Assembly: GCA_029990175.1 (NCBI GenBank)
Contig: JARKIP010000065.1
Span: forward strand, 28,994,501 to 29,058,500
DNA from: Petunia secreta
Lineage: Eukaryota; Streptophyta; Magnoliopsida; Solanales; Solanaceae
Length of the DNA stretch: 64,000 bases
Direction of reading: 5' to 3'
Made by a program: the position numbers and the translations under genes. Shown piece after piece: positions 33,760-45,763 of the stretch; the first letter of the stretch is position 1; every line of letters starts with the position of its first letter. The notes beneath the pieces are model-generated. The model saw only the letters and a program-made list of their open reading frames with translations, did not search any database and had not been told where the DNA came from.

Positions 33760-34590
33760 CTATTTTTCGTTACTATACATTATCAACATATCATCCACAT
33801 AAGGCAGACAATGACTATTTTTTTTTTTTGGAGTGTTCTTAATGTAAACACATTTATCACACTCATTAATCACAAAACTATTTGACAATATTGTATGGTC
33901 AAATTTTGCATGCCATTGCTTAGGTGCTTGTTTAAGTCCATAAAGAGACTTAACAAGTCTACAAACCTTCTTTTCTTTTCTAGGAACCACAAACCCTTGG
34001 GTTGTTCCATATAGATTTCTTCCTCCAACTCTCCATTTAAGAAAGTTGTTTTAACATCCATCTGATGGATATCAATACCATATATATCGGCTAAAGCGAT
34101 TAACACCCGTATGGATGTAATCCTTGTTACCGGCGAGTATATGTCAAAATAGTCAAGACCTTCTTTTTGTCTATACCTTTGACAACTAGTCTTATCTTAT
34201 ACTTGTCAATAGTGCCATCAGCTTTTATTTTACTTTTGAAAATCCACTTAGAACCTAACGATTTTTCCCAAGAGGAAGATTAACCAGCTCCCAAGTATGG
34301 TTGCTCAAAATAGATTCTATTTCACTATTGACTGCCTCTTTCCAAAATGGTGATTCTGAAGAAGACATGGCTTCTTTAAATGTTCGAGGCTCATTTTTCA
34401 ATAAGAACGTCACAAAGTCATCTCTAAATGAAGTAGATGTCCATTGACGCTTGCTGCGTCTTGGCTCTTCTTCTTTTGATGTACCCTCGTTAGTTCCTTC
34501 CCGAGGTCGTTTGGATTTCTCACCAAATGATTCATGATCCTTTTTATACGGATATATATTTTCAAAGAATTCAGCATTATCTGATTCCAT
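33760..34590 (-). pseudogene. Copia integrase-RT linker and N-terminal RT
   Basis: 34590-34255 holds the charged linker and the start of the RT (FKEAM, FWKEAVNSEIESI, HTWELV). 34106-33870 has the MDVKTTFLNGELEEEIYMEQP motif, and 33990-33760 has VCRLVKSLYGLKQAPKQWH and the catalytic YVDDM. The pieces lie in different frames, so there is at least one frameshift near 34000 and the region near 34250-34110 is broken. Confidence 0.85.
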
Positions 34591-35529
34591 TACCGTATTA
34601 ACATGAATGTCATGATTTTTTTATTTACAAACTAGAAAATGATATGCTCTACTATTTGTAGCATATCCTATAAAAGCGCAATCAACTGTTTTCGGTCCTA
34701 TTTTAACCTTTTGGGTTTAGGAACCTGCACTTTTGCTAAACACCCCCACACTTTGAAATAATTCAAGTTGGGTTTCTTTCCTTTCCATTGTTCATATGGA
34801 ATGGATAATGTTTTGCTATGGGGCACTCGATTGAGTATTCGATTAGCTGTAAGAATAGCTTCCCCCCCACAAATTCTGGGGTAAACTCGAACTTATCAAT
34901 AAGACATTCATCATCTCCTTTAACGTTCTATTCTTTCTTTTCGCAACCCCATTGGATTGAGGCGAGTACGGTCCAGTTGTTTGGTGAATAATGCCATATT
35001 CCAAACATATTTATTCAAAAGGAAATTCATATTCACCGCCCCTATCACTTCTTATCATCTTGATCTTTTTGTTAAGTTGCGTTTCAACTTTATTTTTGTA
35101 TTGCTTGAATGCGACAATTGCCTCGTCTATACTACTAAGTAAATAAACATAGCAGTAACGAGTGCTATCGTCAATAAAAGTTATGAAATACTTCTTTCCA
35201 CCGCGGGATGGTATTGACTTCATGTCACAAATATCCGTATGAATTAAGTCTAAGGGTTAAGAATTCCTTTCAACTGATGTGTAAGGATGTTTGACATACT
35301 TAGACTCAATGCATATTTGACATTTTGATTTTTCACATTCAAATTTAGGCAATACATCCAAATTGATCATTTTACACAAGGTTTTAAAATTGACATGTCC
35401 CAACCGAGAATGCCATAGATTGTTTGACTCAAGCAAATAAGACGAAGCAGAAATTTTATTCATATTGTCAACGACCATTACATTCAGCTTGAAAAGGCCC
35501 TCATTTAAGTAACCTTTTCCTACAAACAA
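34591..35529 (-). pseudogene. Copia GAG-pre-integrase and integrase
   Basis: 35529-35257 carries the zinc-binding pattern LWHSRLGHVN...KCQICIESK. 35223-35011 carries the catalytic core start (YFITFIDDSTRYCYVYLL) and IRSDRGGEYE, the second catalytic Asp region. Further core residues appear in other frames down to about 34600. The integrase inserts the DNA copy into the genome. Frameshifts separate the parts. Confidence 0.82.
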
Positions 35530-36880
35530 ATTATGCTTAATTAATACAACTTTATCAGAAACAAAAACACATTTAAACCCGTTCTTGACGAGAAGTGCAG
35601 TAGAGACTAAGTTCTTCCTAATTCAGGAACATGAAGGACTTTGTTTAGAGTCACCACCTTGCCAGAAGTCATCTTAAGAAAGACTTTTCCATATCCTTCA
35701 ATCTTGATCGTTGCAGAATTTCCCATAAAAATTATTTCATCCATTCCAGCGGGAGCATAGGAGGCAAAAGCTTCTTTAACTGCACAGACATGGCGGGTGG
35801 CTCCAGAATCGATCCACCATTCTTTTGGATTTCAAACCAAGTTACATTCGGAAATCACTGCACATAGATCAATGTCTTGAACTCCTTGGGAAATTACGCT
35901 CTCTTCAACCATGTTGGCTTGAAGCTTCTTCTTTTTCTTGTCCTTGTCCTTGGGGCACGACAATCAGAGGTCTTATGTCCGGCCTTGCCACAGTTGTAGC
36001 AGTTACTCTTGAGCTTTTTCTTGTCAGGGTCATTCTTCTTTCCGGAAGACCTCTTTCTCTTATTTTGTTTTGGAGTATGTTCAACAATATTTGCTCCTCC
36101 AATTGTTGAACTTCCACGGGACTTCTTTTCAGAAGACTTGTTATCCTCTTCAATCCTTAAGCGGACGATCAAATCTTCAAGCGACATCTACTTGCGCTTA
36201 TGTTTTAAGTAACTCTTGATGTCCTTTCAAAGTGGAGGTAGTTTTTCAATGATTGTAGCTACTTGAAATGATTCATTGATATTCAAACCTTCAATGTACA
36301 AGGTGTTAATAATAATACAATTAATACTTCTAACAAAAGCATTAATTCGGATTATACCTTCAGCAAGGAGATCATGAATGATTACTTGAAATTCTTGGAC
36401 TTGAGACACAACAGATTTACCATCCACCATTTTGTAGTCCAAAAACTTGGTAGCCACAAACTTCTTTAGCCCGGCATCCTCAGTTTTGTGTTTCTTTTCA
36501 AGAGCATTCCACAACTCCTTGGACGTATCAATGTTGCTATAAACATTGTACAAATCATTTTCCAATCCACTAAGAATATAATTCTTGCAAAGGAAGTAAG
36601 AATGTTTCCATGCCTCAGTAACGAGGAAATGTTCATTGTCCGGAGTTCCATCAGGTAATACAAGAACGTCTTCTTTGATGAACTTTTGCAGACTCAAAGT
36701 AGTCAGGTAAAAGAACATCTTTTGTTGCAACCTCTTGAAATCAATCCCAGAAAATTTCTCAGGTTTTTCTGCTGGTGCTGGCACCACAATTGGCCCTGCT
36801 GGAGGACGGCTTGAACTTGCCCCAGCATTAGCAGCAACTGCTGCATTATTTTCAACATTATCTGTTGTCATTTCTGTCAA
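35530..36880 (-). pseudogene. Copia gag with CCHC knuckle and protease remnant
   Basis: 36880-36227 encodes the capsid-type domain, with Ala/Pro-rich N-terminus, then EKFSGIDFKRLQQKMFFYL and ELWNALEKKHKTED. 36187-35894 contains the knuckle CYNCGKAGHKTSDCR and a Lys/Arg-rich stretch. A protease remnant is expected at about 35850-35600 (a WWIDSGAT-like region near 35800) but is broken. Confidence 0.85.
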
Positions 36881-36934
36881 AATAAAATAAACAGATTCAA
36901 TAAATGGTGAAGTATTTAAACCTTCAAACCAGAC

Positions 36935-37020
36935 TTTACAACACAGTGAAGAGATTATTCTTCAAACTGATTTAAACAGCACAGTGAAGAGATTATTCTT
37001 CAAACTGATTAGGAGTAGAA
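36935..37020. repeat. Tandem duplication of ~37 bp upstream of copia gag
   Basis: ACAGTGAAGAGATTATTCTT followed by CAAACTGATT occurs twice in a row. Similar GGAGTAGAAA(G)ATCAC lines recur just after it. Confidence 0.85.
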
Positions 37021-37622
37021 AGATCACAAAGATTTTTAATCTCCAACTAACAGTAACGTTAGGAGTAGAAAATCACGAAAGTTTTAGTCTCCACAGTCAC
37101 TAAGAAAATCATAAAATAAAGTATAAAAAAGATTCTTTAAACTTGTTAGGAATCTGAGTTCGTAAGTGACCAAAACAGAAAAATAGATGAATAGAAATAT
37201 ACAGAGTTATATGTCCCGAGCCCACAAATTTCTTGTGCGTCCTTAAAGAATCCCCTCATTGTTGCCCAAGGTTCACGGATAGATTCTTCCCAGGATAGAA
37301 CGGAACGTTCAATTTGCCATTCACACTACCACACTTCAACCCCAACAGCTCTTAGTAAAAAAGAAGCATGACGAATATACACACACGCAAAAAGAAAAAT
37401 ACTTTCACTGTTATGGCTGAAATAGTTAATGATAAATAAGTTGATTACAAAATAAAGAAAAATAAAGAAAATTTTTAACTATTAGAAATAGTTAATAATT
37501 CTACATATTTCCTTTAGGAGTATGAACAATCTTATACCAACTAAAGGAAACCATGAATAAAGTATTGTACTATTCATAAAACCCGTAAAAATGTAATACT
37601 ATTAGATTTACTTCATGGAAAT
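37021..37622. other. 5' flank of the copia element, no gene seen
   Basis: AT-rich sequence that may include a copia 5' LTR in minus orientation. No initiator-Met primer site is recognisable. Confidence 0.35.
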
Positions 37623-38585
37623 TGTCACGCCTCTTTTTTGAAATCGATAAGGTTTTTTGGTCTTTTTAGCACTTATGATATTGAAATTTGGCGTTATTTT
37701 TAAGGGTTTTTCATTTAAGGAAGTGACGATATTAAAGGTACCAAGATTATTTATTATTTTTTCGGAGTCGCCACTTGACAAGTTTAAAGGTGTGCCAAGT
37801 CACCAAGAAGGTACCTCGGAACACCTTTTGCCTCGTCAAAGGCATGTGTTTGAGATTCAGGTAAGGACCTCGGTTGACTCTAGGGAAGGTATTAGGTACC
37901 CTCGAGTCCTGCGCGGACCGCAGTTGCTTTTATGCTGTTTTATTTGCTTTTAGAATTATATTGTATTTTTGCCATGTTATTTGTTAAGCTTTTGCTAAGG
38001 TGAAAGTCACTTGTTCATTGACGGTGGCTCTATTGAAAATTAACCGCGGAGACGTAGTCCGTTCGAACTTCCAATATTAGCGAACCTCGTGTAAATATCA
38101 CACCTTTATTTTTGGTAAGCTACTCTAAGCATTGATGCCACTTTAGACTGTCTTAAGTTTATTATTTTTGTTCTTTGCTTTGTGAAAGTTGTCATTCTGT
38201 TTGTACTTTAGTAAATATATACATATATTATTGACATTTATTATGTTTGGGCTAATACCATTAACTTCATTAAGAATGAATACTTTACGTATTAGAATAA
38301 ATAAAATAGTCAAAGTACATTTCACAATCTTGAAGAATGGCATGCCTCTCACTAAACTATTGGTTGCCTTAAGATAAAGGGTCAAATTTTAAAACTGAAT
38401 TATTTCTGCAACACAGGCCCATTTCTGCCCGTTTCACTTTCAGTGTTTACATGACAAGTCTACTTTGCTTTGCTCTTTTAGAGGTTGTCCCTTTAAAAAA
38501 AAAAAAAAGAAAAAAAAATTGCATTAATAGTCCTTTTCATTTGCTTATTTCATATTTGATCCAGAATTTATAATACGTTATTTTT

Positions 38586-38652
<67 letters not shown>

Positions 38653-38700
38653 CTAATTAGCTTTTCATTTCAGATCTGGATCCATAGTCGCAACTTGCAA
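37623..38700 (+). mobile_element. Ogre-type LTR, plus orientation, partial
   Basis: Starts TGTCACGCCTCTTTTTTGA and contains CGGAGTCGCCACTTGAC, a block characteristic of Solanaceae Ogre-type LTRs (compare GGAGTCGCCACCTAATTT at 62171). Its right border is unknown and may be further on. No primer site follows. Confidence 0.6.
38588..38649. repeat. (TA)n microsatellite
   Basis: About 30 AT units, uninterrupted. Confidence 0.97.
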
Positions 38701-40970
38701 ATTTTGACATTTAATTTCATTATCATCATTATTTAAGATCTGCTCATTTTTTTATTTTTTTCTTTTTTGAGAGAAAAATTGTCTAAGGTTTTCTAGTTAT
38801 CAAATAGCCTTCTGTATACAAGCAAGATTCAAGATGGAAAGAGGAGTGGCCTAGGTCAACATCTTAATGAACCAAACATGCTCCTTAAATAAGGTTCAAA
38901 CCCATACAACTCCAAAGCCCAAAATATATTATTTGTGGTGGTTTAACAGACAAACAAGCACATGAACAAATAAATGTAATTTAAAGTGAGACTAAACAGG
39001 ATCATGCTTCTTGGGTCTCAAGATGGCTTGATACATATAAAAATACATTTAAGATTTAAGAGGAATATCTAGTTAGAAACAATAACAGCAAGGTCTCCTC
39101 GAGATAAAATACCAAACGAACCAGACAGCTACAGCAACAACCAACTAGCAAACTAAAGACTTCTTAACACCCTTAACTAATAGATTAAGCTCATACATCA
39201 GACCTCTGCTTCTTCCCTTTTCAACTCTTTCTTTTTTTCCTTTTCTTATATATTTTTGCTGTTCTTTTTTTTAAACTCTCATATCTCTTTTTTTAAGGGT
39301 TGTTGAGGATTAAATGTCTGTATTCAATGTGTGTAATATGTTGTCTTGATAGTTGAAGAGCTACACCATCTCTCTCCATTCCAAAGCTCCCAAATATTTA
39401 ATGTTTTGTCCCCAAAAGTAAGACTAGCATGTTGAGGGCTTAAACGCCAACAAGCATACTTGCACAAGACAACAAGGAGTGGCAGAGAGAAGCCTGTTGT
39501 CCAGCTAATTTTCTTGTACCTTCTTTGACTTTTAAGATTCTTTTTTTTTCAATTTTTTTAGATTTAACCAAATGGGCTCGAGTATGCCTAAGCCCAACTC
39601 CTAGACTCACTAAACTTACAGTCCTGGCTTCCCTTTAGCCCATTTTGCTGACCCAAAACATATCAAACCCATCAGATAATATACAACCTAAATTAATCAC
39701 TTAACTAAACAACTTGTGACTAAACTTAACACTGAACACATAGAAATTGACATGCTCGTTGGATAACTTCAGCGCACTAACAAACATACATTTTAGCCTC
39801 TCTTGATTCAATTCCTTCATTACCCTAAATTCAGGCTTTACAATGAAACTAAACTATCCCAATCTCTTTTTACTTAAAGAGAAACAAACAGACGACATTA
39901 CTTAGATGCTTGAACAAAGGAAAACAAACCACAATTCTTGACAAAGTAAGTAAATTACAATGATCAGGACAAACAGATTCAGACAGTTCCTTATACTTTG
40001 TGAACGATAGCCAACCAAGTGCGAACACACAAACAACTAAGAAATATTTTCCTTCCTTACCATTCAGAACAAAAACAGAGTTAAACACTAGTTAAAGCAA
40101 ACGAACCACAATCTGCATTAGAGAGAAAGCATTAGCCAGTTGGACAGGCTCACGATTTGAAACTTCAACAAATTTGGTATATATGAATAGGCAGACATAC
40201 ATAAGGATTCATGCCAAACTCCGACTAACACAATTTTTAAAGCTAAACATAAACCGACAGACACGTAACACTTTCATGCTTATTGAAGGACAACTTGATC
40301 ATGTTTCAAACTTAGAAAGATTCATACTACGCTAACATACGTAGTATTCTACTATACACAAGATTATCTTAACTGATCAATCAGCTAACTAAAATCAAAG
40401 AAATAGAGCACAAAAGATCATCAATATCCTTGCCACTGCCTCACCTTGAACCATCGGACCAGATGTGATGCCTCGCCAATCAACAATGCTGCTGCATCGT
40501 CATCACTGCCATCAACACCACAGTTGTCACATCGTCTCCACTGCCCTATCGTTGTATCGCTACTGAAATAATGTATCCGAAGCCTCGCCTCAACCTCACC
40601 AATCACAACATTATCATTTTCGTAGTACAGTCGATAAATACCACCTCACTACCACTGTCGCGGCTTCTCTTCTGCTACGCCCTCACGAACACAAACCAAC
40701 AGTGTCAACAAGTTTCAATCACAGCATCAAGCCTAATGGAACAGTTCCTAGCCCGTAACCATAACCACAACACCAAGCCATCATCGTGTAGCCACTGCTG
40801 CGCCGCATCGTCAAAAGCCGCATTCAGTCCCCACAAACAAACATCAAAAGCCAAATCCAAACGACGGCACCATCATTGCGGCCAACAAATCACTGCTTCC
40901 AATCGCACAACAGGTGCATCTCCATTTATACACCCTTATAATCGTGTGTCATAGCCACTGCTTTCTCTTA
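38701..40970. other. No supported gene
   Basis: AT-rich, with C/A-rich 40400-40950. A plus-strand frame at 40571-40954 (127 codons) is Ser/Thr/Asn/His-rich, without motif or codon bias, so it is not called. Confidence 0.4.
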
Positions 40971-41012
40971 TTCTAACTGAAATGACCCCATATGGGGTCA
41001 TTTCAATTAGAA
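40971..41012. repeat. 42-bp near-perfect palindrome
   Basis: TGAAATGACCCCAT and its exact complement ATGGGGTCATTTCA meet with no spacer (28 bases perfect, 40978-41005). The symmetry extends to TTCTAA / TTAGAA with one mismatch. Confidence 0.97.
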
Positions 41013-41354
41013 AAAGAGAAGGAAGAGGCTAAGGGGATTCGGGGTAAGGGAGTTCGGGTCGGGGAAGATAATGTCAAAACAAACCTATATATACCAAAGT
41101 CACCGAAAAGGTTGTGAACCGTCTTTCGAAATCCCGATCTTCGCCAAATCCGAGTGAGTTTGAAAAAACCATTATGGGGAATGAATAGAGGGGGTCGAGG
41201 CACACCTGGAAATGTATTTTTTTTGTGATTTTCCGGCGGCGGAGGACGGTGGCGCTGCCGGCAGTGGCGATTTTCGGTGGCCAATTCTAATTTGGCAAGG
41301 TTTTGCTCTAATTTGGGATTTTTGGAAAAGATTAACAAAAATAGCAAACAAAAG

Positions 41355-41362
41355 CTTTTATA
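41355..41362 (-). promoter_or_regulatory. TATA box of the LTR
   Basis: TATAAAAG on the minus strand, about 650 bases inside the LTR start (about 375 without the MITE). A plausible U3 promoter element. Confidence 0.55.
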
Positions 41363-41587
41363 CAGAAGGACTTGGGCCGGGTCACGTTTGGAGTTTGGGC
41401 TAACTCACAAGGAAGAGGATTGGGCTATGCATCTCTTACTTTTTTTATTTACATTAGCCCAATTTGATAATTTTAATTAATCTAAAACTAAATGTCTAAT
41501 GCCTACTTAATTATACAAAATTGTCATTGATTATCAAAATAAAAGCATGTTAAACCCACAAAATGTCAAATTAACACTAACCACATA

Positions 41588-41862
41588 CTCCCTCCGTCCC
41601 AATTTATGTGGCACCATTTTCTTTTTTGTTTGTCCCAAAATAAGTGGCACCTTTCCTTGTTTGACAACTATTTAATGTATTATCTCTATTTTACCCTTGT
41701 TGGGCCCTACATACTTTTAAACCTACCAACAATTTTTTTATTACTCAAATCTTCTCTCTCTTACTTTTTCAAGGGTAAAATTGATACTTAACAAGGTCAA
41801 CCTCTATTTTCTTAAACTCCGTGCTCGGTCAAATGGTGCCACATAAATTGGGACGGAGGGAG
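41588..41862. mobile_element. Stowaway MITE
   Basis: Terminal inverted repeats CTCCCTCCGTCCCAATTTAT and its complement ATAAATTGGGACGGAGGGAG match over at least 27 bases. TA duplications flank at 41586-41587 and 41863-41864. Length 275 bases, non-coding. It is less diverged than the copy at 27471. Confidence 0.95.
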
Positions 41863-42009
41863 TATTTGTTTTTTTTAATATTTTCATATTTCCGGCTAAC
41901 TAACTAAATAATCTAGTTAAAAATTGAAAAAGAAATTCAGGAAAATTTGACAGAGCTACATAAACTATTCAAGCGAATTTGATTTTGGTATCAAAATTAG
42001 GTGATTACA

Positions 42010-42026
42010 GCTGCCCCTTTTTTATT
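42010..42026 (-). other. Polypurine tract of the Ogre/Tat element
   Basis: The minus strand reads AATAAAAAAGGGGCAGC directly before the TGTAATCA start of the LTR. It shares GGGGCAGC with the tract at 4342. Confidence 0.75.
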
Positions 42027-42454
42027 GAGAATGCAAAGTATTTTCGGGTAAAGACGTAATCGGAAACTAATTTTGGCCTTTGGTTCTAGCCAAAAAATTG
42101 GACTTGCAAAATGGTGACCGTACCCCGACTGCAGGGTTCCTACATTTCCTCGAACTAAAGAATCAGGTCAGTGTAGTTCCTGACATGCGATACTTGGGAC
42201 TACCGCTTCCTAGACTTACAACATAAACACTTCTAAACTAATTTAGACTAATACCCAATACTTGGACTCCCTAAGACTGACAGTAGACGTTTCTACCCAT
42301 GCTAAAATTAATGCAAGAGACTGCTAGACACGCTCTGGCTTGTTGCTGCTGGTTGTTAGATGCTCGTTGCTGGCTGGAGGTCGTTGCTTTTTACAAGAAA
42401 ATGAAAATTACAACTTTGAATAGTTACATTACAATTCTAGCCTAAGTCTTCATG

Positions 42455-43245
42455 CTTCCCGAGGTGAGCCTCTTGGCTTCTTGAAATGGATTCCCCCATT
42501 CCTCAGGTTGGCCCCTTGACTTCTTCAAATGGGATCCCTCATTCTTCAGGTGGGTGCCTTGACTTGCTCAAATGTATTCCCTCGTTCTTCAAGTGGACGC
42601 CCTGACTTCTTGAAATGTATTCCCTCGTTCTTCTGGTGGGTGCCTTGACTTGAAAGCTATATTTCCCTGTTCTTCAGGAGGGCGCCTTGACTTCTTGAAA
42701 TATATTCCCTCGTTCTTCAGGTGGGTGCCTCAACTTCCTAAAAACTGCTCCCTCATTCTCCAGGTGGGTACCTCGACTTCTCAAAACTGCTCCCTCATTC
42801 TTCAGGTGGGTGCCTTGACTTTCTCAAAACTACTCCCTCATTCTCCAGGTGGGTGCCTCGACTTCTTAAAACTACTCCCTCATTCTCCATGTGGGTGCCT
42901 TGATTTTAAAGCTATAGTTCCTCGTTCTTTAGGTGGGTGCCTCGACTTCTCAAACTGTTCCCTCATTCTCCAGGTGGGTGCCTCAAATTCTCAAACTGCT
43001 CCCTCATTCTCCAGGTAGGTACCTCGAGTTTCTCAAAACTACTCCCTCATTCTCCAGGTGGGTGCCTCGACTTCTTAAAACTACTCCCTCATTCTCCAGG
43101 TGGGTGCCTCGGCTTCTCAAAACTATTCCCTCATTCTCCAGGTGGGTGCCTCGACTTCTTAAAACTATTCCTTCATTCTCCAAGTGGGCGCCTCGACTTA
43201 TTAAAACTGCTTCCTCATTCTCCAAGTGGTCACCTCGACTTCTTT
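42455..43245. repeat. Tandem array of ~42-bp units in the 3' UTR, about 18 copies
   Basis: The core unit is CTCCCTCATTCTCCAGGTGG followed by GTGCCTCGACTTCTCAAAACTG. The copies nearest the LTR side (42455-42650) are more diverged. Frames on both strands are repeat translations. Confidence 0.92.
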
Positions 43246-44396
43246 AGACCGGATTTCCTTATGAAGGTTGCTTCTGACTTGAAAACTGACATTGTTGCTC
43301 TTGAAATTGGTGCTCGGGCGAGCTTTGATGATCTCGCCTATCGTTTGATGATCTCTTTCATGGTGCAAATTCTCGACGCGTAATTCTTGCTATCGAGATG
43401 TGATATTGGCTTCCATTATCCAGGCGGGTCCTGACCATGCTCTGCTACAACTGCAAAATAGGTAAACAATTTTTTACAAAACTTTCCTTTGCTCGTTTTG
43501 ATGTTATTTTGATTGCAATGTGAAAAATAGAAAAGATTCTGGACAAAAGGACTCCGAACGAAATGATGTCCCTTTGGAGATGCAAAAAGAAACTTATCTA
43601 GAGGAGGAATCGATGACCCCAATAAACATGACATGCTTCTTGTCCTCAAACCCTGGTCATTTACAACAGTTCTTCTTCGACCTTTCCCCCAGTTTGAACA
43701 TTGACTCCTCGCTAAGCCCAACATGATAACAATTATAACAGCCCTCATTCGGTAAGTGGTTCCCCTTTTGGGGTTTTCACCGACTAACCTCTCTCTTTGT
43801 TCTTTTATCTCCTGTTTGTCATGCGGCGCCTTTTCAAGTTTTCACCGACAAGATTTCATTTTTTTCTATTTTTTTTTTTATTTTTTTTTCATGGACCTAT
43901 TATTTTTCTACCCTTTCATGATAATGTCTTGGGCGCTTTGAACCTCTTCCTGATTTTGAGACCGAAATGCCAAATGCCTCATGAAACATGTAAAATGATG
44001 GTACGAATAATAGAAGTTTGTTTTTATTTTATTTTATTGACAAAATAAAAATAAAATAAAAACAAACTTCTGCCCCAGTTTAGCATGAACTGTGGATTTG
44101 GATTTTCTTTGACTTTGGCCGCAAACTTGGAGGCAAGTTTCGCGTCGATATGAGATAGGAAAAAAGAAAATTTCCCCTATTTTGACCGCACCGGAATGGT
44201 TGTCTACGTATTCTTTTGAGAGGAATTAAGTCAGACGTAGCTCTGGCAACTTAATGCCAAATTTGTTGTTTTGAATCTTTCTTTCATTCATTTTCATTTC
44301 ATTACAAATGTTTGGTTAATGTTTGGGTAAGGGAAACAAAGTCTTTCACCATCCATACCCGAGAGTGCCTAGCTTAACTTAGAGTTGTCTTGGAGA
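43246..44396. other. 3' untranslated region of the Ogre/Tat element
   Basis: Non-coding. Contains a T-rich run (about 43850-43890) and the hairpin at 44012. Confidence 0.5.
44012..44071. repeat. 60-bp hairpin-forming inverted repeat
   Basis: AGAAGTTTGTTTTTATTTTA and its complement TAAAATAAAAACAAACTTCT form arms of at least 24 bases around a short AT-rich loop. Confidence 0.95.
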
Positions 44397-45667
44397 TCAA
44401 ATATAGTACCTCTTAACAACATCTGCATTGACGATCATTTCAGCCATTGTGCCTTCGATGTCTAGCAAGAACAGAGCACAGTTGGGTAGCACTTTCTTCA
44501 CCACGTACAGCCCTTGCCAACTTGGAGCAAACTTGCCCTTAGCTTCTTCTTGATGTGGGAAGATACGTTTCAACACTAACTGACCTTCACTGAACTTGCA
44601 TTGGCACACTTTTTTGTTGTACGCCTTGGCCATTCTCTTCTAATATAATTGACCATAACACACTACATTTAGCCTTTTCTCGTCAATCAGAGCCAACTGT
44701 TCCAAACGGGATTTGACCCATTCAGTGTCCTCGATCTCAGCTTCAACAATGATTCTTAAAGACGGTATTTCAACTTCTGCTAGAATGACGGCTTCATTTT
44801 CGTACACCAGTTCATATGTGGTTTTGCCTATTGAGGTGCGGACAGTTGTGTGATAACCCAGAAGAGCAAATGGCAACTTCTTATACCAATCTCGAGATCC
44901 TTCCACCATTTTTTGAAGGATCTTCTTGATGTTTTTGTTTTCCGCTTCGACCGTGCCATTTTCTTTTGGCCGGTAAGGTGTGGAATTTATGTGCACAATT
45001 TTGAACCTTTCAGATGCTTCTCTCATCAAATGACTGTTCAGATTAGCCCCACTGTCGGTGATGGTCTGGTGTTGGGGATATTGAATCGGAAAATTATGTT
45101 CAAGTGAACAAAGTCGACCACAGCTTTCTTGGTTACTAACTTGAATGCCGCTGCTTCCACCCACTTGGTAAAATAGTCAATGGCAACCAAAACGAATCTA
45201 TGCTTGTTCGATGCCTTTGGTTCTATCGGGCCCATGACATCCATTCCCCATGCAGTGAAAGGCCAATGATTGGATATGGTGTGGAGCTCTAAGGGAGGCG
45301 AATGTATCAAATCGCCGTGTACTTGACATTAATGGCATTTCCGCACAAACCCTATGCAATCTCGCTCTATGGTGAGCCAGAAGTAACCTGCTCTTAGGAT
45401 CTTCTTGGCTAGCACATAGCCATTCATGTGTGGCCCACAGATTTTAGAATATACCTCATTAAGAATTCTCGAGGCTTCCTGTGCATCCACACATCTCAAC
45501 AATCCGAGATCTGGGGTTCTCTTATACAGTACCCCTCCACTTAGAAAGAAACCATTTGCAAGACGGCGGAGGGTTCTTTTCTGATTGCTCTCTGCCAGCG
45601 CTAGGTACTCTCCATTCTTGATATAGTTTTTGGTGTCCAGGTACCATGGCTCTCCATCAGGTACCAT
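44397..45667 (-). pseudogene. Ogre/Tat integrase
   Basis: 45667-45329 carries the zinc-binding region (a GVLYKRTPDLGLLRCVD lead-in, then H...C...C). 45310-45038 has the catalytic core start WGMDVMGPIEP and VAIDYFTKWVEA. 45164-44640 continues the core with SGANLNS, YRPKENGTVEAENKNIKKIL (the catalytic Glu region) and the conserved ELVYENEAV. 44633-44397 is the C-terminal domain (GQLVLKRIF). At least two frameshifts break it. Confidence 0.85.
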
Positions 45668-45763
45668 GGCTCTCCATCAAGTTCTTCTTCGACCATGTTG
45701 CAATAAGCATGTTGATCCCGGACTTGAATCTCAAGAGGATCAATGTGAATTTGGTCTGGGTGT

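Larger units (their letters stand above)
30808..36880 (-). mobile_element. Degraded Ty1/copia retrotransposon
   Basis: Read on the minus strand, the order is gag, CCHC knuckle, GAG-pre-integrase, integrase, reverse transcriptase, RNase H, with integrase before RT as in copia elements. It is cut inside the RT by an Ogre-type insertion (about 31815-33755). Frames are broken at many places. LTRs were not delimited. I do not assign a lineage. Confidence 0.88.
41013..42009 (-). repeat. 3' LTR of the Ogre/Tat element (lower border uncertain)
   Basis: On the minus strand it starts TGTAATCACCTAATTTTG at 42009, directly after a purine tract. A TATA box, TGTATAAAAGC, lies at 41355-41364. A 275-bp Stowaway MITE sits between. 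The far end is not defined and may lie below the 40971 palindrome. Confidence 0.65.

Noticed and set aside
40571..40954. 127-codon plus-strand frame
   Set aside because: Ser/Thr/His/Asn-rich, no domain, no start context or neighbour supporting a gene.
42650..43383. Pro/Ser/Arg-rich repeat proteins of up to 148 codons
   Set aside because: Translations of the 42-bp tandem array.
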